A stretch of DNA of 64,000 nt, from assembly GCF_024137865.1 (NCBI RefSeq), contig NZ_CP099960.1:744001-808000 (forward strand), given 5' to 3'. This document shows positions 51,267-58,659 of this stretch, piece by piece. The notes beneath the pieces are model-generated. The model saw nothing but the letters and a program-made list of their open reading frames with translations, did no database searches and was not told the DNA's origin. The DNA comes from Moraxella sp. FZFQ2102 (GTDB lineage: Bacteria > Pseudomonadota > Gammaproteobacteria > Pseudomonadales > Moraxellaceae). The position numbers and the translations under genes are program-made. Every line of letters starts with the position of its first letter. Positions within the stretch are counted from its first letter, which is position 1.

Positions 51267-51325
51267 TGTTTGCAACTGATTATTATCAGTCCTAAAATTA
51301 ATATCCAAAGTAGTTTTTTTTTCAT
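50405..51325 (-). CDS. estT: Alpha/beta-hydrolase lipoprotein, macrolide-esterase-like (EstT candidate), copy 1
   Basis: 306 aa. A lipoprotein signal (MKKKLLWILILGLIIISC) anchors it in the envelope. The catalytic Ser is in GISLGG, Asp in HGTDDKIWH, and His in GTGHELH. ALLVAGATVSMLYWDTEF holds the oxyanion turn. Size, catalytic pattern and its company with a Bacteroidetes-like ABC-F gene point to the EstT type of macrolide esterase, which opens the ring of 16-membered macrolides such as tylosin and tilmicosin. That assignment is from context and memory. The internal Met25 has its own AAAGGAAAACAGA site, so a shorter cytoplasmic form could also be made. Confidence 0.65.
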   Translation of the reverse strand: MKKKLLWILILGLIIISCKQRKTEMKEKIIKTNGIELCTESFGNKKNPAILLVAGATVSMLYWDTEFCQQLSEKGFFVIRYDNRDVGKSTNYEPGSTPYDIVDLTNDAISILDGYKIDKAHFVGISLGGLISQIASIKFADRVNSLTLMSSGPWGDSDPTIPEMDTSILDFHSKAGTVNWTNEDSVVNYLIQGAELMSGKKQFDKQRSEKLIRAEFNRANNYISMFNHAASQGGGGEEYWNRLNEIKQPTLIIHGTDDKIWHYKNAGFLLEKIKGSNLITLEGTGHELHVDDWKSIIDGIEKHIND

Positions 51326-51365
51326 TTATCAATGTTTAACTGTTATGCTGGTATCTTTCACAATG

Positions 51366-51501
51366 CCCGCTAACGGTTCGCGGCTTTGCGTTCGGGCGGG
51401 ATTTTTAGCACTGCACTTGATACGAAGAACCACAGTTCAAATTTAGCACAAATTTTCATACGGAGAACGTCCCCCCGCCTGACGCAAAATCGATGTTAGC
51501 G
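51366..51501. repeat. Long attC-like imperfect hairpin
   Basis: Outer arms CCCGCTAACG and GTTAGCGGC bound about 136 bp. Inner arms CGGCTTTGCGTTCGGGCGGG and CCCGCCTGACGCAAAATCG are also mostly complementary. The layout resembles an integron attC site, but the GTTAGCG core departs from the usual GTTRRRY. It lies between the hydrolase and the ABC-F gene. Confidence 0.6.
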
Positions 51502-51513
51502 GCTGTACTTTTG

Positions 51514-53103
51514 TCAGAGTTGAATTGTCCGTTCTATGTTTGTCTGCTCTAAAAAGGTTTCATCGTGCGAAACCACAATCAATGTCCCCCGATATTCGTT
51601 AATAGCTCTTGTCAAGATTTCAATGTTTTGTATGTCCAGATTGTTGGTTGGCTCGTCCAAAATAATAATGTCAGGCGATTGATTATTGATTGTTAAACAA
51701 CACAACATTAACCGCATTCTTTCTCCGCCACTCAATGTATGACAAGGCTTATCCCAATCATCTTTTGAAAATAAAAAACGGTCTAATCTGATTTTTACTT
51801 CGTGTTCCTGAAGGCCGGTTTGATTAAATTCTTGAGCTTGTTCATAAATCTGTAAATGATTATTGATTAAAGAATAATCTTGGTCAATATAAACAGAATG
51901 ACTTTCAGCAATAAACATTTTTCCTTCCGTTGGTTTAAGTTTTCCGAGTATTATTTGGATAAGTGTGGTTTTTCCTGTTCCATTTTTTCCGTTGATAGCA
52001 ATTCGTTCACCGCTGACAATTTGAATGTTTAGAGGTTTCTCCCATAATAAACCTCCTGTTTTATATGCGAAATTGATATTTTCTGCTATAAACAGATTTT
52101 TACCTTTATGAAGATTTGAAGAATCAAATTCAAATTTCATTTGTTCTATATCAGAAACGGAAAGCCTCAAATCTTGAAGTTCTTCTTTTATACCATTAAT
52201 TTTATCTGAATGAACTCCGGCAATTTTTGCTGAGCTTCTTTCAGCATTATTCTTCCAAGCACCTGATACTATCTTGGGAAGTCCAGCTTTTCCTAAATTC
52301 TTTTTTGCTCGAACATCTAATTTTTGTTGTCGTTCAATTGTTTTTCGCTCCTTTTCTTTCGCCTTTCTAAGTGCTTTTTCTTTGCTCTGAATATCTTGAC
52401 TTAAGGCGTTTTGTTCAATTTCTTTTTGCTCTTTATAAAATTCATAGTTTCCGCCATAAACTTTAATTTCATTTCTGTTGAGCTCACAAATAGGATTTAA
52501 TAACTGAAGTAACTCTCGGTCGTGGCTAACGATTATAAAAGTTGCTCTAGAGGTTTGAATAAAATCGTATAGTAAGTCTCTACTGGATTTGTCAAGATGA
52601 TTACTGGGTTCATCTAATAAAACAAATGATGGTTGATGAATAAATATACCTGCGAGAAAGACTTTTGTTTTTTGTCCTCCACTTAATTCGCTCAATTTTT
52701 GAGATAGTGATAAATCAGAAATATCCCAATAGCTTAGGGCTTCTTGACATTTTTCTTCTATCGTCCAATCGTCATTTAAAAGGCTATAATTCTTTTCATC
52801 TACACTTCCGTTTAAAATTTCGTGTAAAGCATTGAGTTTGGTTTCAACTTGTAAGGCTTGGGCAATTGTCAAATCATTAAACTGACCGAAAATTTGAGGA
52901 ATATAATAGGGTTTGGTTTCGGAGGAAATTTGTCCGTCATCAGGTTCTAATTCCTTGGCTATAAGTTTGAGTAAAGTAGATTTTCCAACACCATTATTGC
53001 CAATTAATGCAATTTTATCGGAATGGTTTACTGTCATACTTAAATTAGTAAACAGCGTATTTTTATTGGGATGTGAATAGGATAAATTTTGAATCGTAAG
53101 CAT
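51514..53103 (-). CDS. ABC-F family ATPase, candidate ribosomal protection protein
   Basis: 529 aa with two ABC domains and no membrane helices. Walker A GNNGVGKST and GKNGTGKTT; signatures LSGGQKTK and LSGGERMR; Walker B LLDEPSNHLD and ILDEPTNNLD. A long charged linker (about 240-330, KEKERKTIERQQKLDVRAKKN) is the domain that reaches the ribosome in ABC-F proteins. Related proteins displace macrolides, lincosamides or phenicols. No class can be assigned. Start ATG 53103 chosen on family alignment; the ribosome site is weak, as in Bacteroidetes. Confidence 0.85.
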   Translation of the reverse strand: MLTIQNLSYSHPNKNTLFTNLSMTVNHSDKIALIGNNGVGKSTLLKLIAKELEPDDGQISSETKPYYIPQIFGQFNDLTIAQALQVETKLNALHEILNGSVDEKNYSLLNDDWTIEEKCQEALSYWDISDLSLSQKLSELSGGQKTKVFLAGIFIHQPSFVLLDEPSNHLDKSSRDLLYDFIQTSRATFIIVSHDRELLQLLNPICELNRNEIKVYGGNYEFYKEQKEIEQNALSQDIQSKEKALRKAKEKERKTIERQQKLDVRAKKNLGKAGLPKIVSGAWKNNAERSSAKIAGVHSDKINGIKEELQDLRLSVSDIEQMKFEFDSSNLHKGKNLFIAENINFAYKTGGLLWEKPLNIQIVSGERIAINGKNGTGKTTLIQIILGKLKPTEGKMFIAESHSVYIDQDYSLINNHLQIYEQAQEFNQTGLQEHEVKIRLDRFLFSKDDWDKPCHTLSGGERMRLMLCCLTINNQSPDIIILDEPTNNLDIQNIEILTRAINEYRGTLIVVSHDETFLEQTNIERTIQL

Positions 53104-53150
53104 AATTAATTTCTTTTTGAGTTTAACAAAAGTGGGAACGGTTAGTATAT

Positions 53151-54143
53151 GAAAAGTAGGCGATTTCGAAGTGCCAAATTTTCGGTTAAGCACAAAGTAT
53201 AATACGAGCCAAAAGCCTTGAATTTACTACTGTTTCGCCTATTTTTTATATACATTGTTAGCGGGTCGTTGTTTTTGTTTATCAGTCATTTATGTGTTTT
53301 TCTATTCCATCAATAATTGATTTCCAATCATCAACGTGTAATTCGTGTCCTGTACCTTCAAGGGTGATTAGATTTGAACCTTTTATTTTTTCTAGTAAAA
53401 AACCTGCATTCTTATAATGCCAAATTTTGTCGTCTGTTCCGTGGATAATTAAGGTGGGTTGTTTGATTTCGTTTAATCTGTTCCAATATTCTTCACCACC
53501 ACCACCTTGCGATGCAGCGTGATTGAACATACTTATATAATTGTTGGCTCTATTGAACTCAGCTCTTATCAGTTTTTCACTTCTTTGTTTGTCAAATTGT
53601 TTCTTGCCACTCATTAATTCTGCACCCTGAATTAAATAGTTTACCACACTGTCTTCATTTGTCCAATTGACTGTACCTGCTTTACTATGGAAATCTAAAA
53701 TACTCGTGTCCATTTCAGGTATAGTTGGGTCTGAGTCTCCCCAAGGGCCTGATGACATAAGAGTTAAGGAGTTAACTCTGTCGGCAAACTTTATTGATGC
53801 TATTTGAGAAATTAGTCCGCCCAAAGAAATCCCCACAAAATGTGCTTTGTCAATCTTGTAGCCATCCAATATTGAAATAGCGTCATTAGTTAAGTCAACA
53901 ATATCGTATGGAGTAGAACCTGGTTCATAATTAGTGGATTTTCCTACATCTCTGTTGTCGTAACGAATAACAAAAAATCCTTTTTCAGATAATTGTTGGC
54001 AAAATTCAGTGTCCCAATACAGCATTGATACGGTTGCACCTGCTACCAAAAGGATTGCTGGATTTTTCTTATTTCCAAAACTTTCCGTACAGAGTTCAAT
54101 GCCGTTTGTTTTAATTATTTTCTCTTTCATTTCTGTTTTCCTT
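53151..54143 (-). repeat. 993-bp direct repeat, copy 2
   Basis: Second copy of 50274-51266. It begins 47 bp upstream of the ABC-F start codon, so the ABC-F promoter region is now the 3' end of hydrolase copy 2. Its other end joins the bla region at 54143. Confidence 0.9.
53282..54130 (-). CDS. estT: EstT-like hydrolase, copy 2, lacking the lipoprotein signal
   Basis: 282 aa, identical to copy 1 from its Met25 onward. The repeat border removed the signal peptide and lipobox, so this product should stay in the cytoplasm. AAGGAAAACAGA precedes the ATG. It starts 18 bp after the bla stop in the same direction, so it is probably co-transcribed from the bla promoter. All three catalytic residues are kept. 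Confidence 0.65.
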   Translation of the reverse strand: MKEKIIKTNGIELCTESFGNKKNPAILLVAGATVSMLYWDTEFCQQLSEKGFFVIRYDNRDVGKSTNYEPGSTPYDIVDLTNDAISILDGYKIDKAHFVGISLGGLISQIASIKFADRVNSLTLMSSGPWGDSDPTIPEMDTSILDFHSKAGTVNWTNEDSVVNYLIQGAELMSGKKQFDKQRSEKLIRAEFNRANNYISMFNHAASQGGGGEEYWNRLNEIKQPTLIIHGTDDKIWHYKNAGFLLEKIKGSNLITLEGTGHELHVDDWKSIIDGIEKHIND

Positions 54144-54148
54144 ATTTG

Positions 54149-55081
54149 TTAGTTGAGCTGTAAAGTATGAAATACTTGCTTTGCTGCATCTTCTACTAAT
54201 TTATTGTTGAATTTGGCTTCTTCGGTAAATTGCGTACTCATGATTGCCATCACAATCGGTTTGCGATTTGGTATGCGAACCACCGCAATATCATTGCGTA
54301 CACCATATTTTTTACCCGCCCCGCTTTTATCGTACACTTTCCACGATGTTGGCGTAGCAGCGCGAATCAATGGATTGCCTGTTGCGTTATTGTCCAACCA
54401 ATTCCACAAAATCGTTTTTTGCGATTCGGTTAATGTGTTGCCCAATAAATACGCATTTAAATTCATCGCCATTTGTTTGGGTGTACTCGTATCACGAATA
54501 TCGTTGGGTTTGGCTTGATTTAAATCGGGTTCTAGCCGATTGGCATGGGTTACGTTATCGCCTAATTGTCGCAAAATACGTTGATATTGTTCCACGCCAC
54601 CCAATTCTTTGAGCAGCAAATTGGTCGCGGTGTTGTCGCTAAACCGCACGGCTGCTTCACATAATTGGGCAATCGTCATGCCTTTGCCAACGTATTTTTG
54701 GGTTTCGGGAGAATAAATAACCAAATCTTTTTGGCTATATGAAATGGTACGATTTAAATCTTTTTCAGGCAGCGATTGCAACACCGCCCCAGCCAACAAC
54801 GCCTTGAAAGTGGACGCATAAGCAAAGCGTTCATCTGCACGATAAGACAAAGAATGTCCCGTTTCTGTATCCCATACATAAACGCCAATTCGGGCTTGAT
54901 ACTGCTGTTCCAAATTCGCCAAAGCCTGTTGAAAGGTGGCTTGTGTGGCTGATTGTTGCACAGGCGCACTAGCAGGCTGCGGATTAGACGTTACCGAATG
55001 AACAGAATTGGGCGAACAAGCCGTTAATGAAGCCGTTAATGTCAGCAATAATAATGTGCCGATTTTTAACTTATTTAACAT
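54149..55081 (-). CDS. blaROB: Class A beta-lactamase, ROB-type variant
   Basis: 310 aa periplasmic lipoprotein-like enzyme hydrolysing penicillins and early cephalosporins. STFK active site, SDN (in RFSDNTATN), omega-loop EPDLNQA with Glu166, and KSG. Compared with ROB-1 as I remember it (305 aa) there are two insertions: a 12-bp tandem repeat in the signal peptide (LTASLTAC) and an extra Lys after KSGAG, giving GKKYG. The latter lies at the end of strand beta-3, next to the active site. First gene of a probable bla-estT operon. Confidence 0.94.
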   Translation of the reverse strand: MLNKLKIGTLLLLTLTASLTACSPNSVHSVTSNPQPASAPVQQSATQATFQQALANLEQQYQARIGVYVWDTETGHSLSYRADERFAYASTFKALLAGAVLQSLPEKDLNRTISYSQKDLVIYSPETQKYVGKGMTIAQLCEAAVRFSDNTATNLLLKELGGVEQYQRILRQLGDNVTHANRLEPDLNQAKPNDIRDTSTPKQMAMNLNAYLLGNTLTESQKTILWNWLDNNATGNPLIRAATPTSWKVYDKSGAGKKYGVRNDIAVVRIPNRKPIVMAIMSTQFTEEAKFNNKLVEDAAKQVFHTLQLN

Positions 55082-55100
55082 AAATTATCCTTTGATTTTA

Positions 55101-55229
55101 CTAAATAAATTTCTTTTCAGGCAGCCTGAAACGTACATTATAGCACTTAATACCGTCTATTTTGCCACTCTCAAGCAATTCAACGGCATAATTCAATAAT
55201 TCAGGGTTGGTAGGTTGATAATCTTTCAT
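55101..55229 (-). CDS. Small plasmid-type protein, 42 aa
   Basis: ATG preceded by GGAG at proper spacing. The product starts MKDYQPTNPELLNYAVELLE and ends with a Lys-rich tail. It lies 19 bp upstream of bla in the same direction. An HTH-like fragment ending KISRATVIRRLREAEGATE overlaps its start (ATGA). Together they look like remnants of the small plasmid that carried bla. No named family. Confidence 0.5.
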   Translation of the reverse strand: MKDYQPTNPELLNYAVELLESGKIDGIKCYNVRFRLPEKKFI

Positions 55230-55320
55230 TCTGTTGCTCCTTCGGCTTCTCTTAATCTACGAATTACAGTAGCTCTTGAGATTTTTAGTGTTTTTTTGAT
55301 TATTTTTTCATCAAATGAAA
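55228..55320 (-). pseudogene. Helix-turn-helix fragment upstream of the 42-aa gene
   Basis: An open stretch without a clear start encodes SFDEKIIKKTLKISRATVIR then RLREAEGATE and a TGA that overlaps the next ATG. The ISRATVIRRL part is HTH-like. It is cut at its N-terminus by an AT-rich stretch with stops. Confidence 0.35.
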
Positions 55321-55442
55321 ACAAAAACCTATTTTCAATTTTTTTTTACTATAAATAGAAAAAATAAACACATAAAAAAATAAATTTTTTGAGGTTCAAG
55401 TGCAATGAAAACGTAAAGAAAAAACGGAGGAATTTTTTTACT

Positions 55443-55652
55443 ATGCAAAAAAAGCGAAATATCAAAATAACGGTGCGTTATTCTGATGAAGAATTGGAGC
55501 AAGCCCAAGCAAATTCCCAAGGTGTTTTTGCTTCTTGGCTTCGCTCGCTTTCATTGAATGAAAAAACAAAAAAGATAAAGCCTGTTGATCCTCAGCTTTT
55601 GTATGAGCTAAACCACCTATCAAAGTCGTTGTATTTCAATCTTTCCCGATAA
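55443..55652 (+). pseudogene. mobC: MobC-like mobilization protein, truncated
   Basis: 69 residues with GGAGG upstream. IKITVRYSDEELEQAQ and FASWLRSLSL are the N-terminal relaxosome-accessory pattern, and VDPQLLYELNHLSKSL matches the segment before the usual LNQIARR. The protein ends abruptly where the opposite-strand rep fragment begins, so the C-terminus is replaced by 10 or so foreign codons. Confidence 0.65.
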
Positions 55653-56215
55653 GCCCAAAATCTTAAGCCGTCAAATAAGGTTACGTTTCTGCCTTCGCCT
55701 ACTGCTGTTTCTCTTTTCAATCTAAGCGGTAAATCAGCGTCTAAACCGTCCCTAAGCTCGTCTAGGGTAAAGGGTTCACTTCTACCCCATATTGTGCGGT
55801 GTTTGTCGTGTGCGGGCGTTTTAGTGAGGAAATGGGCGTAACCTGCATCAGCTTCTAGCTGTTCTGTCATGGCTTGCTGAATACGGGCAAGGTAGCGTTG
55901 TGGCGTTCCTCTGGCTTTTAACGTGCGAGAAACAGGCGTTTTAAGCATGTAACCATAGTGCGCATGACCATTTAACGGGTTTTGACAAATCCAGTTGGGC
56001 ATGGCGATGTTGTTATCCAGCCATGAAGCCCCTGCGTCTGGTTTATCAATGTCAAACAGCAAGCAGTTGATGAAAGAACTGTTATTTGGTGCGATATACG
56101 GCTTTGTAATGGCTTTTTCTTTGGGTAGCCTAACCACGTTGCCCAAGTCGTCAGAACACGCTAAATAGTGGGCTATGCTTGATGTAAAGAGGTCTAATTG
56201 ATATAATGTCCTCAT
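55592..56215 (-). pseudogene. Plasmid replication protein (replicase/primase family), C-terminally truncated
   Basis: 207 residues. LLFDIDKPDAGASWLDNN, NGHAHYGYMLKTPV and KTPAHDKHRTIWGR fit the archaeo-eukaryotic-primase-type replicase found in ColE2-like and related small plasmids. The last 15 or so residues run antisense through the mobC end, so the DNA-binding C-terminus is missing. Replication activity is unlikely. Confidence 0.7.
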
Positions 56216-56673
56216 AATTTGTTTACCTGCTTTTCAAATGGTTTAGGTAAATATCAGCCCTGAATGACTGCAATCATTCGGGGCTTTTTCTTATCTGAAA
56301 ATAATACCTTTTTCCGTTCATGTGGTCAAGTACGACTATACCATATCAGATAATAGGGGTTTTTCTTATGAAAATCCCCTTCGATTTATATCTGATGATT
56401 GTTGTTTAAACCTGTGGAGCTTGTGGGCAAAGTTCTGTGGCTGTGTGCAATCCCTGTGCGTTAAATTGATGGGCAGCTTGCTGTCCATCAATTTATCCAT
56501 CAGGGTTGTGCATAGCCTTTAAAGAACGGTCGGCTTTAGCCGATTGTAAAATACAATAAAAAGCGCTACTATCAGACAATAATCTGAGACTTTATGATTT
56601 CTTTTACAAGTAATTATTCAACTTATTACAAAATTAGACTCTAATAGCTTGCATACTAAACAGCTTCAGCTAT
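56216..56673. other. Upstream region of the plasmid rep gene, possible origin or control region
   Basis: No gene. It holds a terminator-like hairpin at 56256-56290 (AGCCC-TGAATGA arms with T-run on the plus strand). A palindrome-rich segment at 56340-56400 includes GGGGTTTTTC/GAAAATCCCC inside ATATCAGAT/ATCTGAT arms. Such structures are usual in rep control regions; origin function is not shown. Confidence 0.45.
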
Positions 56674-56767
56674 TGCAGCTTCGTCGTCACGCTAGACCGG
56701 ATGTAGTTCAGAAGTTCCGCTGCAGCTTCGTCGTCACGCTAGACCGGATGTAGTTCAGAAGTTCCGC
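56674..56767. repeat. 47-bp tandem duplication over the 3' end of aadA
   Basis: TGCAGCTTCGTCGTCACGCT and the next 27 bases occur twice in perfect tandem (56674-56720 and 56721-56767). With one copy, aadA would end TTKLQ-stop; the duplication makes it TTKLQRNF-stop. Confidence 0.9.
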
Positions 56768-57505
56768 CCGCTCTTGTGGATAGGCTGCCAGATCGACTGT
56801 TCCCAGTCCAAGATACCCATCTCTTGCGGCAATAACGATGTGCTTGTTCTCGCTGGGCAGACGCTGAAGAGCCCAATCAGCAGCGGCATCCTTAGACGCA
56901 ATATCTCCGGTCATCGCAGTGTACCAAATACGTACTAAGGCAAGAACTATGTTTCTTTCATCTCCCTCCCAATCTGCCTCTGTAGTCCAGAGCGCCAACG
57001 TTTCCAGCAGTGAACGTTGCACATCAATAGCAGGAATCTCATCGAAAAACTCTTGAGCTGCTGGACCATACAAAGCTAGGCTATGCAGCCTCACCTTCGT
57101 CAACAAGATAGCTAGGTCGTGGTCCGTCATTGCCGGCTCAAAAATACCTGCATTGATATCGTGACGCAACCATTCACCAAATTGCATTTGCCGTCTCGCC
57201 GGATATCGCCACGGCACCACGTCTTTTTGTGCCAATATAGTCACCTCAAGTGCACGGCGCTTAGCATCGGTGCCTGGAAAAGCTGATACCAACAGCAGGT
57301 CGGACATCAATGCCACCCTAGTTGATTCGCCTAAAGGAGTACTCACAGTGATCAACAGGTCTATATCACTAAATGGTTTTAAACCGCCATCAACTGCAGA
57401 ACCAAACAGATGAACCGCCTGAATAGTTTCACCAAGATGGTTTTCTAAAATTGATAGCGTATCGGATAATTGGTCTGCTATCGATTCTGGAAGTTTAGTA
57501 GTCAT
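56708..57505 (-). CDS. aadA: Aminoglycoside nucleotidyltransferase ANT(3'')-I (AadA family)
   Basis: 265 aa. Adenylylates streptomycin and spectinomycin. The nucleotidyltransferase motif HLFGSAVDGGLKPFSDIDLL is intact, with GEWLRHDI and GDERNIVL typical of AadA. Four in-frame ATGs at 57595, 57565, 57535 and 57505 arise from a 30-bp repeat; I give the last, where family homology begins. No attC or integron is visible, so it is not in a cassette array. The exact allele cannot be named. Confidence 0.9.
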   Translation of the reverse strand: MTTKLPESIADQLSDTLSILENHLGETIQAVHLFGSAVDGGLKPFSDIDLLITVSTPLGESTRVALMSDLLLVSAFPGTDAKRRALEVTILAQKDVVPWRYPARRQMQFGEWLRHDINAGIFEPAMTDHDLAILLTKVRLHSLALYGPAAQEFFDEIPAIDVQRSLLETLALWTTEADWEGDERNIVLALVRIWYTAMTGDIASKDAAADWALQRLPSENKHIVIAARDGYLGLGTVDLAAYPQERAELLNYIRSSVTTKLQRNF

Positions 57506-57597
57506 GGTTAATATGGTATCTAGTTTAGTAGTCATGGTTAATATGGTATCTAGTTTAGTAGTCATGGTTAATATGGTATCTAGTTTAGTAGTCATGG
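57501..57597. repeat. 30-bp tandem repeat at the aadA start
   Basis: Three perfect units (57501-57530, 57531-57560, 57561-57590) plus a 7-base partial. On the coding strand each carries an ATG and encodes MTTKLDTILT. The last partial abuts the IS30 end at 57599. Confidence 0.95.
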
Positions 57598-57610
57598 CTT
57601 GAATTGTCAA
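57582..57610 (-). promoter_or_regulatory. Hybrid IS30/repeat promoter for aadA
   Basis: A perfect outward TTGACA (57605-57610) lies in the IS30 terminal repeat. A 17-bp spacer leads to TAAACT (57582-57587) in the first 30-bp unit. Transcription would begin near 57575, upstream of three of the in-frame ATGs. Confidence 0.5.
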
Positions 57611-58659
57611 ACCAAGTGCAACGATTTTTTGAAGTAAACTTCATAAGGTGTTTTCCAACCTAAACATTTACGTGGTCGTAAATTCAGTTTATTGATCACC
57701 TGTTGAATATCAACTTCGCTCCACTGATTGATGTCTTGGTGCTTCGGGAAATATTCACGAAGTAACCCATTTGTGTTTTCATTCGTTCCCCGTGTCCATG
57801 GTTGATGTGGCTCGGGGAAGTAAAATTCTACACCCAGTGCTTCTGTTACCAAACGATGTTGGGCAAATTCTTTACCACGGTCTGGCGTAATTGACCGCAA
57901 TATATGTGAATCCAGCAATTCAATCATGGCTTTTTGGACTGCTTCGGCTTTTTTGGCAGGAATTTTCTTCACCAACTCAAAACGACTTTTGCGTTCCGTC
58001 AGCGTCAGCAAACAAGCTCCACCCGCTTTACCCAGTACGGTATCGGCTTCCCAATGTCCAAAGCGACTGCGATTTTGCGCCGAAATGGGACGGTCGTTCA
58101 AATGGTTGGATATCTGAATTTTGCCACGTTTTTCATGATGATTTTTTGTATGCCGTGTTTTGCCTTTGTGGCGCAGTTTGCGACTGGCTTTGCGTTCGCC
58201 TATATCAAACAACCCTGAATAAATACCACGATAAATGGTTGAATAACTAATGGATAATTCAGATTTTTACAATTTTAATCGTGCGCTGATTTGTGACCAG
58301 TTTTGCGTTAGGAACTTTTCTTGCACCAAATTGAAATATTCAGGCTGCTCTAATTTGCGCTGTGCTTTGCTATTTTGACGATGCTTCAAATAGCTGTTTT
58401 GTGCGTTCGTTGCACTGTAGCTTTCTAGAGCGTGTCGTTTCAGCTCGCGAGAAATGGTGCTGGAGCTACGTCCAGTGCTTTGGCAATTTCTGCTTGTTTT
58501 TTGCCCTGTGCGAGTAAAATCATTATCTTTTCTCGCTCGTTTATTGTAAGATGTCGGTAGGAAGTACTCATCATTTGGAAGTGGTTTTTGTGTAGAAACA
58601 AAATTATATTCTAGTTGATGAGTACTTCTTTTTTTGTTGCACTTGGATTGTAAATTCAG
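57599..58659 (-). mobile_element. IS30-family insertion sequence, copy 2
   Basis: About 1,059 bp, same orientation as copy 1 and almost identical, with the same 24-bp terminal repeats. It differs by a one-base deletion and several substitutions near the HTH. With copy 1 it brackets the resistance block as a composite structure of about 13 kb. Confidence 0.9.
57607..58571 (-). pseudogene. IS30 transposase, copy 2, with nonsense codon and frameshift
   Basis: Same in-frame TAA as copy 1 (58267-58269). In addition, one C is missing at about 58472 (GTCCAGTGC instead of GTCCCAATGC), which shifts the frame between MSTSYRHLTINERE and SSSTISRELK. The catalytic part (WEADTV, TPDRGKEF, NENTNGLLRE) is identical to copy 1. 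It cannot make a full transposase. Confidence 0.85.

Noticed and set aside
50274..54143. Integron gene-cassette array
   Set aside because: No integron integrase or canonical attC core (GTTRRRY); only an attC-like hairpin is present, so it is reported as a repeat.
55335..55520. 61-codon minus-strand frame opposite mobC
   Set aside because: Phe/Ile/Leu-rich product of an AT-rich stretch with no ribosome site; antisense to the better supported mobC start.
57501..57597. CRISPR-like array (30-bp units)
   Set aside because: Units are directly contiguous with no spacers and encode a repeated protein start; no cas gene is present.
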